Notes: generated from the letters alone by a model not told the origin. Counted from the first letter of the stretch, positions 1 through 9,462 are shown. The stretch: 64,000 nucleotides of DNA from JAHHTP01 sp964587555 (GCA_964587555.1 CAZPLR010000005.1:11541-75540), one strand, 5' to 3'. Numbers and translations are program-made.

Positions 1-422
1 ACAACTATATCTTCACCGAATTCGGGCGGTACGAAACGGATCACGACGGTTTTGGCGGCTTTCAGCCAATGCGCGGTATTTTCGACGGCAGATACAAGCT
101 CACCGTCAACCTGCTTTCCACCGATGAGCTTTACGATATTGTTTCCGATCCGGGGGAGATGGAAAACCGCATCGACGATCCAACGCTTTTCTCTATCCGC
201 GACCGGCTGCACAACGCGCTGCTGACACATATGAACGAAACGCGCGATCCTTTCCGCGGTTACTGCTGGGAATGCCGCCCATGGCGCAAGGATGCGCGCA
301 GGCCGACTTGGGACTACACCCTGATGACCAGGCAGCGCGAGGAAGAAACCTGCTATGAACCAAGACAGCTTGATTACATGACCGGAATGCCGATGGAACA
401 GGCGACCCGGAGAAAAGGCTGA
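1..422 (+). CDS. Sulfatase family protein, C-terminal fragment
   Basis: The gene enters from the left edge of the window and is open in the frame beginning at base 3; about 139 codons remain. The fragment opens with an EFGR-type stretch and a later GRYKLTVN segment followed by ELYDIVSDPGEMEN. This is the usual C-terminal block of type I sulfatases, where the last beta-strands precede the rule that the product names its length of loss (DLxxDPxExxN). The final 60 residues are rich in Arg, Trp and Cys and are probably a subfamily-specific tail. The active-site Cys/Ser lies outside the window, so substrate cannot be judged. MATE and M42 genes follow on the same strand. Confidence 0.75.
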   Translation, partial: NYIFTEFGRYETDHDGFGGFQPMRGIFDGRYKLTVNLLSTDELYDIVSDPGEMENRIDDPTLFSIRDRLHNALLTHMNETRDPFRGYCWECRPWRKDARRPTWDYTLMTRQREEETCYEPRQLDYMTGMPMEQATRRKG

Positions 423-455
423 CCCATTGTTTTTATTTTTTCGAAAGGAGCTTAT

Positions 456-1895
456 ATGGCGAATAAGATTTCAAAATTGTTCGGCGCACAGGACATGACG
501 GTTGGCAGCCCTGCCAAATGCCTGATTATGTTCTCTATCCCCATGCTCATTGGGAATCTGGCGCAGCAGCTTTACAACACTGTCGACTCAATCGTCGTCG
601 GGGAATATGTCGGCGACAACGCGCTTGCTGCGGTCGGCGTCTGCAATCCGATTGTTAACCTGCTTTTATGCCTGCTCATCGGCATTTCAACCGGTGCGGG
701 CATCATGGTATCTCAATACTTCGGCGCAAAGCAGCAGGAGGATTTAACCCGCACGATTGGCGTCAGTCTCACGCTGACGCTAATCTCCTCCGCTATCATC
801 ATGGTTGTCGGCGCGCTGATCGCCCAACCACTTTTGACTATCTTAGATACGTCGGAAGCTATCTACGGCATGGCAAGCGATTACCTTACCATTTACTTTG
901 TCGGCATTATTGGCTGCGCGATCTACAATATCGTTTCCGGAATCCTGCGCGGACTCGGCGATTCCCTCATGCCGCTTGTGTTCCTGCTGATTACCTGCGG
1001 ACTCAATATCGGATTGGACATCCTGTTTGTCGCGGTCTTTGATATGAGCGTTGCGGGCGTCGCCTACGCGACGGTCATATCGCAGTTTATCTCCGGGCTG
1101 CTCTGCATTATCCGCCTGCTGCGGATGAAAAACGTTTTTATCCTGCATCTTGCCGACCTCAAGCTAAAAAAGCGCTATGTTGTCCAGCTCATCAAGCTCG
1201 GGCTTCCATCCGGCTTGACACAGATGCTGTTCTCGTTCGCCGCAATCGTTGTGCAGTCGCTGATTAACAGCTTCGGTGAAACGGTTATCGCTACCACGAC
1301 GGTCGTTATGCGCGTCGACGGCTTCGCGATGATGCCGAACTTCACCTTCGGCGTCGCAATGTCCACCTTCTCCGGACAAAATATCGGCGCCGGCGATATG
1401 GCTAGAGTGAAAAAGGGCACGCGCTCCGGCATTATTTTAAGCATGGCAGTCGCCTGTATGCTGACCGCTGCGATTCTGCTGTTTGGCAGATCCATGATGA
1501 ACTGGTTCACCGATACTGCCGAGCTGATCGATATGGGCGTTCATTTCATGCGCATCTTAGCGGTTGGGTATATCGCAATGGGTGTAACGCAGTCGCTTTC
1601 CGGCGTTATGCGCGGCGCGGGAGACACCACCACCCCGATGTGGATCTCGCTTTTAACCACTATCGTAATCCGTGTGCCGATCGCCTACACAATCAACCAT
1701 TTCACCCATTCGCCGGACTGCCTTTACATCTCGCTGCTCATCTCATGGGTTTGCGGCGCGCTAATGACCGTTTTGGCATATCGCTTTGGAAAATGGCATG
1801 CCAAAGCGCCTACGCTTATTGCGGCAAGCCAAGCTGCAGAACCTGCAGCTGTCGGTGAGGAGCCTATCGTCAACGAAGAACCTACAATCCATTAA
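456..1895 (+). CDS. MATE family efflux transporter
   Basis: A 479-residue, highly hydrophobic protein with about twelve membrane helices arranged as two similar halves. The N-terminal block (about residues 17-53, IPMLIGNLAQQLYNTVDSIVVG) and the mid-protein LPSGLTQMLFSFAAIVVQSLINSFG are typical of the MATE multidrug and toxic compound extrusion family, which exports drugs or metabolites in exchange for Na+ or H+. Length is normal for the family with a short Ala/Glu-rich cytoplasmic tail. A GAAAGGAG ribosome site lies eight bases before the ATG. It sits 33 bases after the sulfatase and 12 before an M42 peptidase, suggesting co-transcription. The substrate is unknown. Confidence 0.9.
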   Translation: MANKISKLFGAQDMTVGSPAKCLIMFSIPMLIGNLAQQLYNTVDSIVVGEYVGDNALAAVGVCNPIVNLLLCLLIGISTGAGIMVSQYFGAKQQEDLTRTIGVSLTLTLISSAIIMVVGALIAQPLLTILDTSEAIYGMASDYLTIYFVGIIGCAIYNIVSGILRGLGDSLMPLVFLLITCGLNIGLDILFVAVFDMSVAGVAYATVISQFISGLLCIIRLLRMKNVFILHLADLKLKKRYVVQLIKLGLPSGLTQMLFSFAAIVVQSLINSFGETVIATTTVVMRVDGFAMMPNFTFGVAMSTFSGQNIGAGDMARVKKGTRSGIILSMAVACMLTAAILLFGRSMMNWFTDTAELIDMGVHFMRILAVGYIAMGVTQSLSGVMRGAGDTTTPMWISLLTTIVIRVPIAYTINHFTHSPDCLYISLLISWVCGALMTVLAYRFGKWHAKAPTLIAASQAAEPAAVGEEPIVNEEPTIH

Positions 1896-1907
1896 GGAGG
1901 AATTTTT

Positions 1908-2930
1908 ATGCAGGGAAAAGAATTATTAAACGCGCTCGTGCAGCTGCACGGGGTCAGCGGACGCGAACAGAAGGCTGCCGCGTTCATCAAGGAGCAGCTT
2001 GCCTCTTACGCAGATGAAATCACCATCGACAATCTCGGCAACTGTATTGCCTTCCGCGCGGGATGCGGCACGAAAAAGAAAAAATTCATGGCGGCGGCGC
2101 ACACCGATCAGATCGGGTTCTGCGTGCAGGGCGCGGATGAGCAGGGTTTTCTCCATGTCCGCCCAGCCGGCACGATCTTTGCGTGCAACATCAACTCCAA
2201 CCGTATCATATTCCAAAACGGTGTAAAGGGCGTTGTGGTCATGCACCCGGAAAACGATCTTGCCAAAGCCCCGCGCGACATCAGCCGTTTTATCATCGAT
2301 ATCGGCGCTGTTTCAGCGAAGGAGGCGCTGCGCCTTGTCCCGCTTGGGATGATGGGCTGCTTTGACGCAGAGATGATTGAGCTTGCAAACGACCGGCTTT
2401 GCAGCAAGGCGTTTGACGACCGTATCGGCGTTTACATCATGATGGAAGCGTTCCGGCAGATTGAAAAACCGTACCACGACCTGTATTTTTCCTTCTCAGT
2501 GCAGGAGGAGGTCGGTATTCGCGGCACAGAGGTTGCGGCTTACCGCGTAAATCCTGATTTCGGCATTGCGTTCGACATCGGCGGAAGCTATGATGAGATC
2601 GGCGACAAGCTTTCCGGCTTGGGATGCGCCGAAATCGGCAAGGGTGCTTCTATTAAGGTGATCGACGGCTATACGATCAGCGACGAGCTGCTAAACAAGC
2701 ACCTGTTTGCGCTGTGTGAAAAATACGGCATCGCCTGCCAAACCGACGTTGGAACAGGCGGCGGCACCGACGCGGCGATGATCCAGCGCGCACGCGAGGG
2801 CGCAAGAGCCACCACGGTCAGCGTCCCGACCCGCTACGCCCACTCCCAAAGCGAAGTCATTGACAGGAAAGACGTTGACGCAATCATCGCGCTGCTCATC
2901 AAAGTTTGCAGCGAGGAAGCGCCGTTTTAG
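1908..2930 (+). CDS. M42 family metallopeptidase (glutamyl aminopeptidase/tetrahedral aminopeptidase type)
   Basis: A 340-residue cytosolic dinuclear metal aminopeptidase of the M42 family, which trims peptides from the N terminus. Expected ligands are visible: His65 and Asp67 in AAHTDQIGF, Asp170 in AFDDRIGVY, the Glu200-Glu201 pair in SVQEEVGIRG, Asp223 in AFDIGG, and a C-terminal His in AHSQSEVI. The segment TGGGTDAA is also conserved in the family. Some M42 members are annotated as endoglucanase M, but the motif set is that of peptidases. The ATG follows a clear GGAGGAA ribosome site and sits 12 bases after the MATE stop codon. Confidence 0.9.
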   Translation: MQGKELLNALVQLHGVSGREQKAAAFIKEQLASYADEITIDNLGNCIAFRAGCGTKKKKFMAAAHTDQIGFCVQGADEQGFLHVRPAGTIFACNINSNRIIFQNGVKGVVVMHPENDLAKAPRDISRFIIDIGAVSAKEALRLVPLGMMGCFDAEMIELANDRLCSKAFDDRIGVYIMMEAFRQIEKPYHDLYFSFSVQEEVGIRGTEVAAYRVNPDFGIAFDIGGSYDEIGDKLSGLGCAEIGKGASIKVIDGYTISDELLNKHLFALCEKYGIACQTDVGTGGGTDAAMIQRAREGARATTVSVPTRYAHSQSEVIDRKDVDAIIALLIKVCSEEAPF

Positions 2931-2947
2931 CCCTTCATAAAAAAGCA

Positions 2948-2988
2948 ATCCCCGAATATTCCGCTTTGGAATATTCGGGGATTTTTTT
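2948..2988. terminator. Bidirectional rho-independent terminator
   Basis: A 15-bp perfect inverted repeat (arms 2948-2962 and 2968-2982) with a five-base loop is followed on the plus strand by seven T residues. On the minus strand a T-run lies three bases beyond the stem. It lies between the convergent M42 and lysC genes and probably ends both transcripts. Confidence 0.92.
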
Positions 2989-2999
2989 ACAAAATGCAG

Positions 3000-4211
3000 T
3001 TAACTCTGCGGAATGAACGCATCGTGGATCACGTTACACGCCTGCTTGCCTTTGTCCTTATCGATCAGAACCGAAATTTTGATTTCAGAGGTGGAGATCA
3101 TCTTGATGTTGATATTCGCCTCATATAAAGCGCCAAACATTTTCGCCGCAACGCCCGGATTGGACTGCATCCCTGCGCCGACAATCGAAACCTTAGAAAC
3201 CTCGGTGTTGTAATTGATCTCTTTGGTGTGCAGAATGTCTTGATTTTCCTGTAAAACGCTCATCGCGTTCATCAGCTCATCCTCTGGGACCGTAAAACTG
3301 ATGTCCTTTGTTCCGTCGCGCCCGATCGACTGTAAAATGATGTCTACATTGATCTTCTTCGAAGCAAGTAAAGAGAATAAGGTGTATGCAATACCCGGCT
3401 GATCCGGCACGCCCATAACCGATATACGCGCGACGTTGTCATCCTTTGCAACGCCCTTAATCAGCATCTTTTCCATTTTAACGACCTCCTTGACCTTTGT
3501 ACCAGGTTTGTCTTCCAAGCTGGAGAGCACCTCCAGATCCACATGATATTTTTTTGCCAGTTCAACCGATCGGTTGTGCAGCACGTTTGCGCCGAGCGTA
3601 GCAAGCTCCAGCATCTCGTCGTAGGTGATCTCGCTGAGCTTCACCGCGCCGTTAACATAACGCGGATCGGCGGTGTAAACGCCGTCGACGTCGGTAAAGA
3701 TTTGACAGTATTCCGCATGCAGCACCGCTGCAAGCCCTACTGCGCTGGTATCTGAACCGCCGCGTCCAAGCGTTGTAATATCATCCATCCGATTAATGCC
3801 TTGGAAACCTGCGACAATCACAATCTTGTTTTTGTCAAGCTCGGCGTTTAACCGGTCGGTTTCAATATGCCGAATCCGTGCGTTTCCATAGTTTGTGTGG
3901 CAGACAAATCCCGCCTGCCATCCGGTCAGCGAGATGACCGGAAAGCCTAACCCCTCGATCGCCATTGCAAGCAGCGAAATCGAAATCTGCTCGCCGGTGG
4001 AAAGCAACATATCCATCTCTCGCTTGGATGCTTTCGGATTTATCTCGTTGGCTTTCTCAATCAGGTCGTCCGTCGTATCCCCCTGTGCGGAAACAACCGC
4101 TACAACCTGATTCCCTTTCTTATAGGTTTCGGTTATAATACGTGCAACGTTGCGAATACGCTGCGCGTCCTTTACGGATGTGCCGCCGAATTTCTGAACA
4201 ATAAGCGCCAC
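3000..4211 (-). CDS. lysC: Aspartate kinase
   Basis: Phosphorylates L-aspartate with ATP, the first step toward lysine, threonine and methionine. The protein begins with VALIVQKFGGTSVKD, the invariant KFGGTS nucleotide-binding motif. Further conserved blocks are TLGRGGSDTSAVGLA and FTDVDGVYTADPR in the kinase domain, followed by two C-terminal ACT domains (from about residue 265) that usually bind lysine and/or threonine. I place the start at a GTG nine bases after AGGAGG rather than at the ATG further upstream; this gives 403 residues, normal for the family. It is the last gene of the hom-thrB-lysC group, 54 bases after thrB. Confidence 0.95.
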   Translation of the reverse strand: MALIVQKFGGTSVKDAQRIRNVARIITETYKKGNQVVAVVSAQGDTTDDLIEKANEINPKASKREMDMLLSTGEQISISLLAMAIEGLGFPVISLTGWQAGFVCHTNYGNARIRHIETDRLNAELDKNKIVIVAGFQGINRMDDITTLGRGGSDTSAVGLAAVLHAEYCQIFTDVDGVYTADPRYVNGAVKLSEITYDEMLELATLGANVLHNRSVELAKKYHVDLEVLSSLEDKPGTKVKEVVKMEKMLIKGVAKDDNVARISVMGVPDQPGIAYTLFSLLASKKINVDIILQSIGRDGTKDISFTVPEDELMNAMSVLQENQDILHTKEINYNTEVSKVSIVGAGMQSNPGVAAKMFGALYEANINIKMISTSEIKISVLIDKDKGKQACNVIHDAFIPQS

Positions 4212-4265
4212 GTTTTCTCTCCTCCTAACAAATGTATCTATCGCGCATAATCGCACGGAATAAGC

Positions 4266-5156
4266 TCAGAATACCACTTTTGTGCCTTGGTTGTCAATGG
4301 AAAGCTCCTTGATCTGCCAACCGGTCAGCCCCAAACCGTCCAGATACTCCCGCATTGCTTTCGCAAAGCTTATGTCATGACCGTTGATGATCGCCATCAG
4401 CGTCGGACCTGCGCCGCTGACATAGGCGGCGTAGGCGCCTAAATCATACGCTTTATCAAAAATATCCTGCGAGTGGGCAATGAACTTCATGCGGTACGGC
4501 TGATGCAGCTTATCCTGCACCGCCTCTCTGATGTTCTCGTACTTTCCCTGCAAAAGCGACGCAGAAAACAGCGCCGCACGGGAAAGATTATATCTTGCAT
4601 CAAGATGCGAAACCTGCTCCGGCAGACATTGACGCGCCTCAGCGGTTTTCATCTCAAAATCGGGGATCATCGCAATAAATTTTAACTGCCTGAATATCTC
4701 CTGCTTGACCCAGTAAACATGGTTCCCTTCAAATACCGCCGTGACAATGCCGCCTAGCAGCGCCGGCGCGATATTATCCGGATGTCCTTCGATCCGCGCC
4801 GCAATGTCTAAAAGCTCGTCGGTGTTAAACGGCGTTCCAAGCAATAAATTCGCACCGTAAACCCCGGCGATGATGCAGGCGGAGGAAGAGCCTAACCCTC
4901 TCGTCATCGGAATATTGTTCCTTTGGTGGATCCGCAGCCCCGGCAGCGGTTTGCCGCAGAGATCGTAAAGCTGCTTTGCCGAAACATAAATTAAGTTATC
5001 CTTTCCGGTTGGCACAATAGTGCCATCCAAAGGCAGGATGTCAATCGTATCGCTCTCCTCAATCCCGACGTAGTTGTATAAATTGACCGCCAGCCCAAGG
5101 CTGTCGAAGCCCGCTCCCAGATTGGCGCTGGTGGCGGGAATCTGAATATTGATCAT
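4266..5156 (-). CDS. thrB: Homoserine kinase
   Basis: GHMP-superfamily kinase making O-phosphohomoserine from homoserine and ATP in threonine synthesis. The N terminus carries PATSANLGAGFDSLGLA, and the phosphate-binding loop TRGLGSSSA is at residues 85-93. The C-terminal GHMP motif SGAGPTLMAI is also present. At 296 residues it has the usual length. It lies 20 bases downstream of hom and 54 bases upstream of lysC, forming the threonine branch operon. A threonine synthase gene (thrC) is not in this group. Confidence 0.95.
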   Translation of the reverse strand: MINIQIPATSANLGAGFDSLGLAVNLYNYVGIEESDTIDILPLDGTIVPTGKDNLIYVSAKQLYDLCGKPLPGLRIHQRNNIPMTRGLGSSSACIIAGVYGANLLLGTPFNTDELLDIAARIEGHPDNIAPALLGGIVTAVFEGNHVYWVKQEIFRQLKFIAMIPDFEMKTAEARQCLPEQVSHLDARYNLSRAALFSASLLQGKYENIREAVQDKLHQPYRMKFIAHSQDIFDKAYDLGAYAAYVSGAGPTLMAIINGHDISFAKAMREYLDGLGLTGWQIKELSIDNQGTKVVF

Positions 5157-5176
5157 ACGTTACCCGTCCCTTTCCG

Positions 5177-6418
5177 TCAATATGGAAGCACTCTTATTTT
5201 ATTCTTCAGCGTTCCTGCTGGTTCAAGCTCCGCGACAAGCTTGTCCGAAGCTTCGCCGCTCATTGGTACAGTAATAACGGCAAGCTCGTCCTGCGGTGCG
5301 TCCGCCTTGTCCAGCGTCATCTGAACCGATTGCTTCATCGCCGCAAGCAGCCTCTCCTTCCCCTCCTTTGCCGCAAACAGCATATAATAGGAATGAACCG
5401 CTTCCTTCGCCGGAATGACTCTGTTTACCCCGTCATCCTCCCACGTGAGGAAGGAACAGGTGTCGTGCATCGCGGCAGCATCGATCATATCCGACACAAC
5501 CGCACTCGCGGTCGGCAGCTTGCCGGCGCCTTTGCCATAAAACAGCACGTCGCCGGTTTCACTGCCACGCACCAAAATCGCATTGAACACATCCTGCACA
5601 TGCGCAAGCTGGCTATCCTCATGAATAAACGCCGGGCAGACCATGCACTCCATCCTCCCGCCGTCCAGCCGCTTATAGTAGCCGATCAGCTTGATTACGC
5701 CGCCCCAAATATCGGCATAAGCGACGTCGGTAAGGGTCAGTTTTGTAATCCCTTCGGCAGAAATATACTCCGGGTATATATGCTTTCCGCTTGCAATGGA
5801 AGCCATAATGCAGATCTTGCGAGCTGCATCCTCGCCTTCGACATCCGCTTTCGGATCACGCTCGGCGTAACCCAACTCCTGCGCCAGCGCAAGCGCATCC
5901 GCAAACGACATCCCCTCACGGATCATTTTGGTCAGGATGAAATTGGTCGTGCCATTTAAAATACCGGCAATGCCCTCGATCTTGTTGGCGGCCAAGCAGT
6001 CATACATCGGATGAATGATAGGGATGCCGCCGCCGACACTCGCCTCAAAAAAGTAGTTGACGTGATGCTCCCTTGCCGTCTTTAACAGCTCTGCGCCCTT
6101 CTCGGCAACAAGCGCCTTGTTGGACGTCACAACGTTCTTCCCGCTTTCCAAAAGCGCCTTTGTGAACTCATAGGCGGGATGCACGCCGCCCATGGTTTCG
6201 GCGACAACCGTTATCTCCGGATCGTTTAAAATATCGTTAAAATCCTTAGTAAAAAGCTCCTTGTAAGATAAATCGTCAAAATCCCGCAGGTCAAGGATGC
6301 GTTTCACCGCAAGCGCTCGCCCAAGCTTGCGCTCGATCGTTTCCGCATTCTCCATCAGTACCTGCGCCACACCGGAGCCTACCGTTCCATGTCCCATAAT
6401 AGCCGCTTCTCTTTTCAT
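5177..6418 (-). CDS. hom: Homoserine dehydrogenase
   Basis: Reduces aspartate semialdehyde to homoserine with NAD(P)H, at the branch to threonine and methionine. The Rossmann nucleotide loop GHGTVGSG is at residues 9-16. The conserved ANKALVAEKG and ASVGGGIPIIH blocks follow, then GILNGTTNFILTKM and DVEGEDAARK of the catalytic domain. The last 75 residues form a degenerate ACT-like region, slightly shorter than in the Bacillus enzyme. It is 33 bases after the ACT/UPF0735 gene and 20 before thrB. Confidence 0.95.
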   Translation of the reverse strand: MKREAAIMGHGTVGSGVAQVLMENAETIERKLGRALAVKRILDLRDFDDLSYKELFTKDFNDILNDPEITVVAETMGGVHPAYEFTKALLESGKNVVTSNKALVAEKGAELLKTAREHHVNYFFEASVGGGIPIIHPMYDCLAANKIEGIAGILNGTTNFILTKMIREGMSFADALALAQELGYAERDPKADVEGEDAARKICIMASIASGKHIYPEYISAEGITKLTLTDVAYADIWGGVIKLIGYYKRLDGGRMECMVCPAFIHEDSQLAHVQDVFNAILVRGSETGDVLFYGKGAGKLPTASAVVSDMIDAAAMHDTCSFLTWEDDGVNRVIPAKEAVHSYYMLFAAKEGKERLLAAMKQSVQMTLDKADAPQDELAVITVPMSGEASDKLVAELEPAGTLKNKIRVLPY

Positions 6419-6451
6419 GCCGCATTTCCTTTCCGTTTTGTCCGTTCTTTT

Positions 6452-6886
6452 TTAAAGCCTTCTAACCGTTAAAACACCTCGCAGCTTGCGCAGACGCTCC
6501 ATAACAATCTCGTAGTTTTCAAGCTCTTTGTCCAGCCGGATCGTAATCGTTACGCCAGCAACCATTTCGGATGGCACGTTCTGGTTTAAGGTGATCACGT
6601 TCGCGTGGTATTCATACAGCAAATAAAGCACCGAAGAGAGGATCCCCGGCTCATCCGAAAGCTTTAGGTAGATCGTGATATCCTTCGCCGCCTGCTCCTC
6701 TTCATAATACTTGATGCAGTCCTTATACTTATAAAACGCACTTCGCGAGATGTCCGCCATCTGACACGCTTGTGTCAGATTACGCGCTTCATCCTTCAAC
6801 AAATAGCTCTTCGCTGCCAGCACCTTCTGAAAGATCACCGGCAGCACGCTCTCATCCACCAGCACAAAGCGCCGCTTTTGTTCCAT
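6452..6886 (-). CDS. UPF0735 family ACT domain protein
   Basis: A 144-residue protein with a short N-terminal helix-turn-helix-like region (around residues 35-60, containing ADISRSAFYKYKD) and a C-terminal ACT domain (from about residue 70, with SDEPGILSSVLYLLYEYHANVITL). The family, called PheB-like in older annotation, often lies at the head of homoserine dehydrogenase operons and is thought to be an amino acid-sensing regulator, though its target is not established. The combination of a putative DNA-binding segment and a ligand domain fits that idea. It is the first gene after the promoter at 6984-7012. Confidence 0.88.
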   Translation of the reverse strand: MEQKRRFVLVDESVLPVIFQKVLAAKSYLLKDEARNLTQACQMADISRSAFYKYKDCIKYYEEEQAAKDITIYLKLSDEPGILSSVLYLLYEYHANVITLNQNVPSEMVAGVTITIRLDKELENYEIVMERLRKLRGVLTVRRL

Positions 6887-6983
6887 TTTTCAGATCATCC
6901 CTTTCTGAAGACGCCCTTTTCCCAAGCCTTTCTTTCGAGCCAGTACGCCCTGCATGAACAGTTGTGTATTTGCCGCATACAAT

Positions 6984-7012
6984 ATGATATCACATTCTGC
7001 GCAGATTGACAA
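6984..7012 (-). promoter_or_regulatory. Sigma-A type promoter for the UPF0735-hom-thrB-lysC operon
   Basis: On the minus strand TTGTCA (7007-7012) and TATCAT (6984-6989) are separated by exactly 17 bases, about 100 bases ahead of the first start codon. The remaining stretch 7013-7109 is AT-rich and no gene or strong terminator is visible in it. Confidence 0.75.
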
Positions 7013-7109
7013 GCTCGTTAATTCGACTGATTTTGACTAAAAACAAATGAAATTCAGAATTTTTTTAAAATATCTCCATTTATCTTCTTATTTTAATAAA
7101 ATTCTTTTG

Positions 7110-8420
7110 TTATCTTTGATTTTCATCAATTTTTATTCGTTTTGCACATAGGATAACCAAAATAACCCCAGTATGTAAAAGCAGCATCAATCCATTTGCA
7201 AAATCGGACAGCCGAAGCACGAGATCTGACGAAAGAAAAAAGCCTGCTGCCGCCGCTATTGCGAAAGCGGCGGCATATATTCCATCTCTTCTTCCCAAAA
7301 ACCGGAGACAACTGCTTCCGTAGTACCCCCAGCCGAGCGCAGCCGCAAGCGCAAAGAGCCAGAGTGCCGCCATCAAAAAGGCAATACCGCAGACGCCAAA
7401 GACGCTCTCAAACGCGCAGGCGGTCATGGCATACGGCTCAGACGCACGCATTGCCGCATTGCTGGTCAGCAGCGTCATCGCTGTAATGCTGCACATCGCA
7501 ACAGTATCAAAAAAAACCTCAAACACACCCCAAAGACCAGCGATATGCGGCTTCTCTCCGGAGGCGGCGTGAACGATCGGCGCGGAGCCAAGCCCGCATT
7601 CGTTGGTGAATAGCCCGCGCATCACGCCGGTGCGCACTGCCGACGCTAAAACAGCGCCGCAGAAGCCGCCCGCTGCCGGACGGCAGCCGAACGCGCCCTG
7701 AAGAATGCTTGCGGCAGCCTGCGGCAGATAGGCGCGGTTTATCCATAACAGAACGCCGCAGCCGAGCAGATATCCGGCAGCCATGATCGGCGTCAAAACG
7801 CCGGTGATACGGGTGATACGCTTTTCGCCGCCGCGCATTCCAAAATACAGCGCGCCGGCAAACAGTACGCTCAAAATTCCTGTCAGGCAGAGCTGCTGCT
7901 CTGCCGAAAGCGATAGCTGCTTTATCATCACGCCGACCGCATTCCCCTGCGCTAAATTACCAACGCCGAAGCTGGCCGCAATGCAAAGAATGCAAAATAG
8001 TGCGGCAAGCCGTTTTGTGTGAAGCCGCTTCTGGATTACTACCATCGGACCGCCAAAAAACGTATTTCCATCTCTCACTCGATCCGCGCAGGAAAGATAA
8101 ATCTCCACATACTTGACCGCCATGCCAAGAAAGGCTGCCGCGATCATCCAAAATACCGCGCCTGCACCGCCCAAGCCGATCGAAACTGCGACCCCGATGA
8201 TGTTCCCAGTCCCCAATGTGCCGGAAAGCGCTGTCATCGCGGCAGAAAATGAACGAAAGCCTCCTTCGCGTTTTTCCTCTTTACAAAACGGCAGCAGCAT
8301 GGCGGTTTTGAACCGTCTAACCTGCACAAACCGCGTCTTGACGCCGCAGACCACGCCGCAGATCACCAAGGCTGCGGTAGTAGCCGGCGAGATCAGATAG
8401 TCGATCAAACCTTGCAGCAA
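7110..8420 (-). CDS. Alanine/glycine:cation symporter (AGCS) family transporter
   Basis: A polytopic membrane protein that should take up alanine, glycine or a related amino acid with Na+ or H+. The family signature is clear in GLFTNECGLGSAPIVHAA, and the N-terminal third contains SGTLGTGNIIGVAVSIGLGGAGAVFWM, as in other AGCS carriers. I prefer a TTG start at 8420 because a GGGAGGGA ribosome site lies nine bases before it, giving 436 residues. An in-frame ATG at 8441 is the alternative; the longer reading from 8501 has no ribosome site and overlaps the upstream terminator region. It stands alone between two transcription units. Confidence 0.88.
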   Translation of the reverse strand: MLQGLIDYLISPATTAALVICGVVCGVKTRFVQVRRFKTAMLLPFCKEEKREGGFRSFSAAMTALSGTLGTGNIIGVAVSIGLGGAGAVFWMIAAAFLGMAVKYVEIYLSCADRVRDGNTFFGGPMVVIQKRLHTKRLAALFCILCIAASFGVGNLAQGNAVGVMIKQLSLSAEQQLCLTGILSVLFAGALYFGMRGGEKRITRITGVLTPIMAAGYLLGCGVLLWINRAYLPQAAASILQGAFGCRPAAGGFCGAVLASAVRTGVMRGLFTNECGLGSAPIVHAASGEKPHIAGLWGVFEVFFDTVAMCSITAMTLLTSNAAMRASEPYAMTACAFESVFGVCGIAFLMAALWLFALAAALGWGYYGSSCLRFLGRRDGIYAAAFAIAAAAGFFLSSDLVLRLSDFANGLMLLLHTGVILVILCAKRIKIDENQR

Positions 8421-8495
8421 AATATTCTCCCTCCCATCCATGTCTGCTTTCATGATATGAGAAAAAAATATCCGGCATACTGATTTTTCATGATA

Positions 8496-8534
8496 GAACA
8501 CAAAAGCACGAAAGCGTACAAGCCTTCGTGCTTT
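8496..8534 (-). terminator. Probable terminator after the DUF624 gene
   Basis: A 10-bp inverted repeat (8503-8512 with 8525-8534) begins 17 bases after the DUF624 stop. It is followed on the minus strand by a broken U-tract (TTTTGTGTT), so it probably ends the yajC-to-DUF624 transcript. Confidence 0.6.
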
Positions 8535-8550
8535 GATTCTGCAATATATG

Positions 8551-9462
8551 TTATTTGATCGACTTATTCTTGCTCTTCACCGCGTCCGGCGAATTTAAGC
8601 TGCTGCGCTCCAGCTCCGGCGCATCGCTGAAGATGGAATCCTTCTTTTCCGGAATCGGATTTCCATTCTCGTCAACCTTAATTTCATTCCCGTCTTCATC
8701 GGTATAGACATACTCGTACTCGTTCTCCTCCTCATGCGGCTCGTACGGATTTTCTACCCCGCTCTGATCATAATACGGCTTCATCAGATGCGTGTAAACG
8801 TACGGGAAATACAGATAAGAAATCAGAAATCCAAGTGTCGTCATCGAAATAAACGGCAGCAGGATCACGCTGAACGGGAAGAAAAGATAAATCAAATAGC
8901 AATAAACAATCAGGAAAGCAGCAATCACAAGATTCTGCTTGATGCTCAGCGCCGCTAAAACAAAGCTGTTTTTTAACAGCGCAATGGTTTTCAGCTCGAT
9001 CTTCGCGCTGATGATCCAACTGTAAAGAAAGGTGAACAAGAAAATGATAGAGAAGAAAATGGCGGCAAAGAATCCGATGTAGATCAAAAAGCTCTGCTTA
9101 TCCATATTAATCGTGAAAAACAGGATCGCATAAAGGCAGGCGATCATTGTAATCACCTCGATCAGCCCCATCCAAAACGAGGATTTGAAATTCTTTTTGA
9201 ACTGATTCCAAAAATCATGCCAGAGAAATACCGGCTTGTGCTCTGCATAATCGCTGGTCAGCCGCACCATCGCCGTGGTTGCCGGACCAAAGGTCACAAT
9301 CGGGATGCAGGCGATCACATATAGGATGTTCAAGCCGAACAGCCGCCAGAAATTGCGGAAATACAACTCAAAAAATAGGAAAAACCGGTTTTTCTGCGGC
9401 TCGTCCTTGCGCACCCCTTTGCCGGGTTTTTCATAGTTACCAAATCCAAAAAAGCTTCCCAT
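8551..9462 (-). CDS. DUF624 (YesL-like) membrane protein
   Basis: A 303-residue membrane protein. Residues 25-80 match the DUF624/YesL pattern: an aromatic ELYFRNFWRLFGLN segment, the helix containing CIPIVTFGPATTAMVRLT, then a basic DFWNQFKKNFKSSFWMGL loop. About five to six membrane helices follow. The last 75 residues are soluble and strongly acidic (EEENEYEYVYTDEDGNEI) with a basic end. YesL-type proteins are found beside carbohydrate systems in Bacillus but have no firmly known function. Here the gene is the last of the SCIFF-containing cluster, 75 bases after a SpoIIM-like gene. Confidence 0.8.
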   Translation of the reverse strand: MGSFFGFGNYEKPGKGVRKDEPQKNRFFLFFELYFRNFWRLFGLNILYVIACIPIVTFGPATTAMVRLTSDYAEHKPVFLWHDFWNQFKKNFKSSFWMGLIEVITMIACLYAILFFTINMDKQSFLIYIGFFAAIFFSIIFLFTFLYSWIISAKIELKTIALLKNSFVLAALSIKQNLVIAAFLIVYCYLIYLFFPFSVILLPFISMTTLGFLISYLYFPYVYTHLMKPYYDQSGVENPYEPHEEENEYEYVYTDEDGNEIKVDENGNPIPEKKDSIFSDAPELERSSLNSPDAVKSKNKSIK

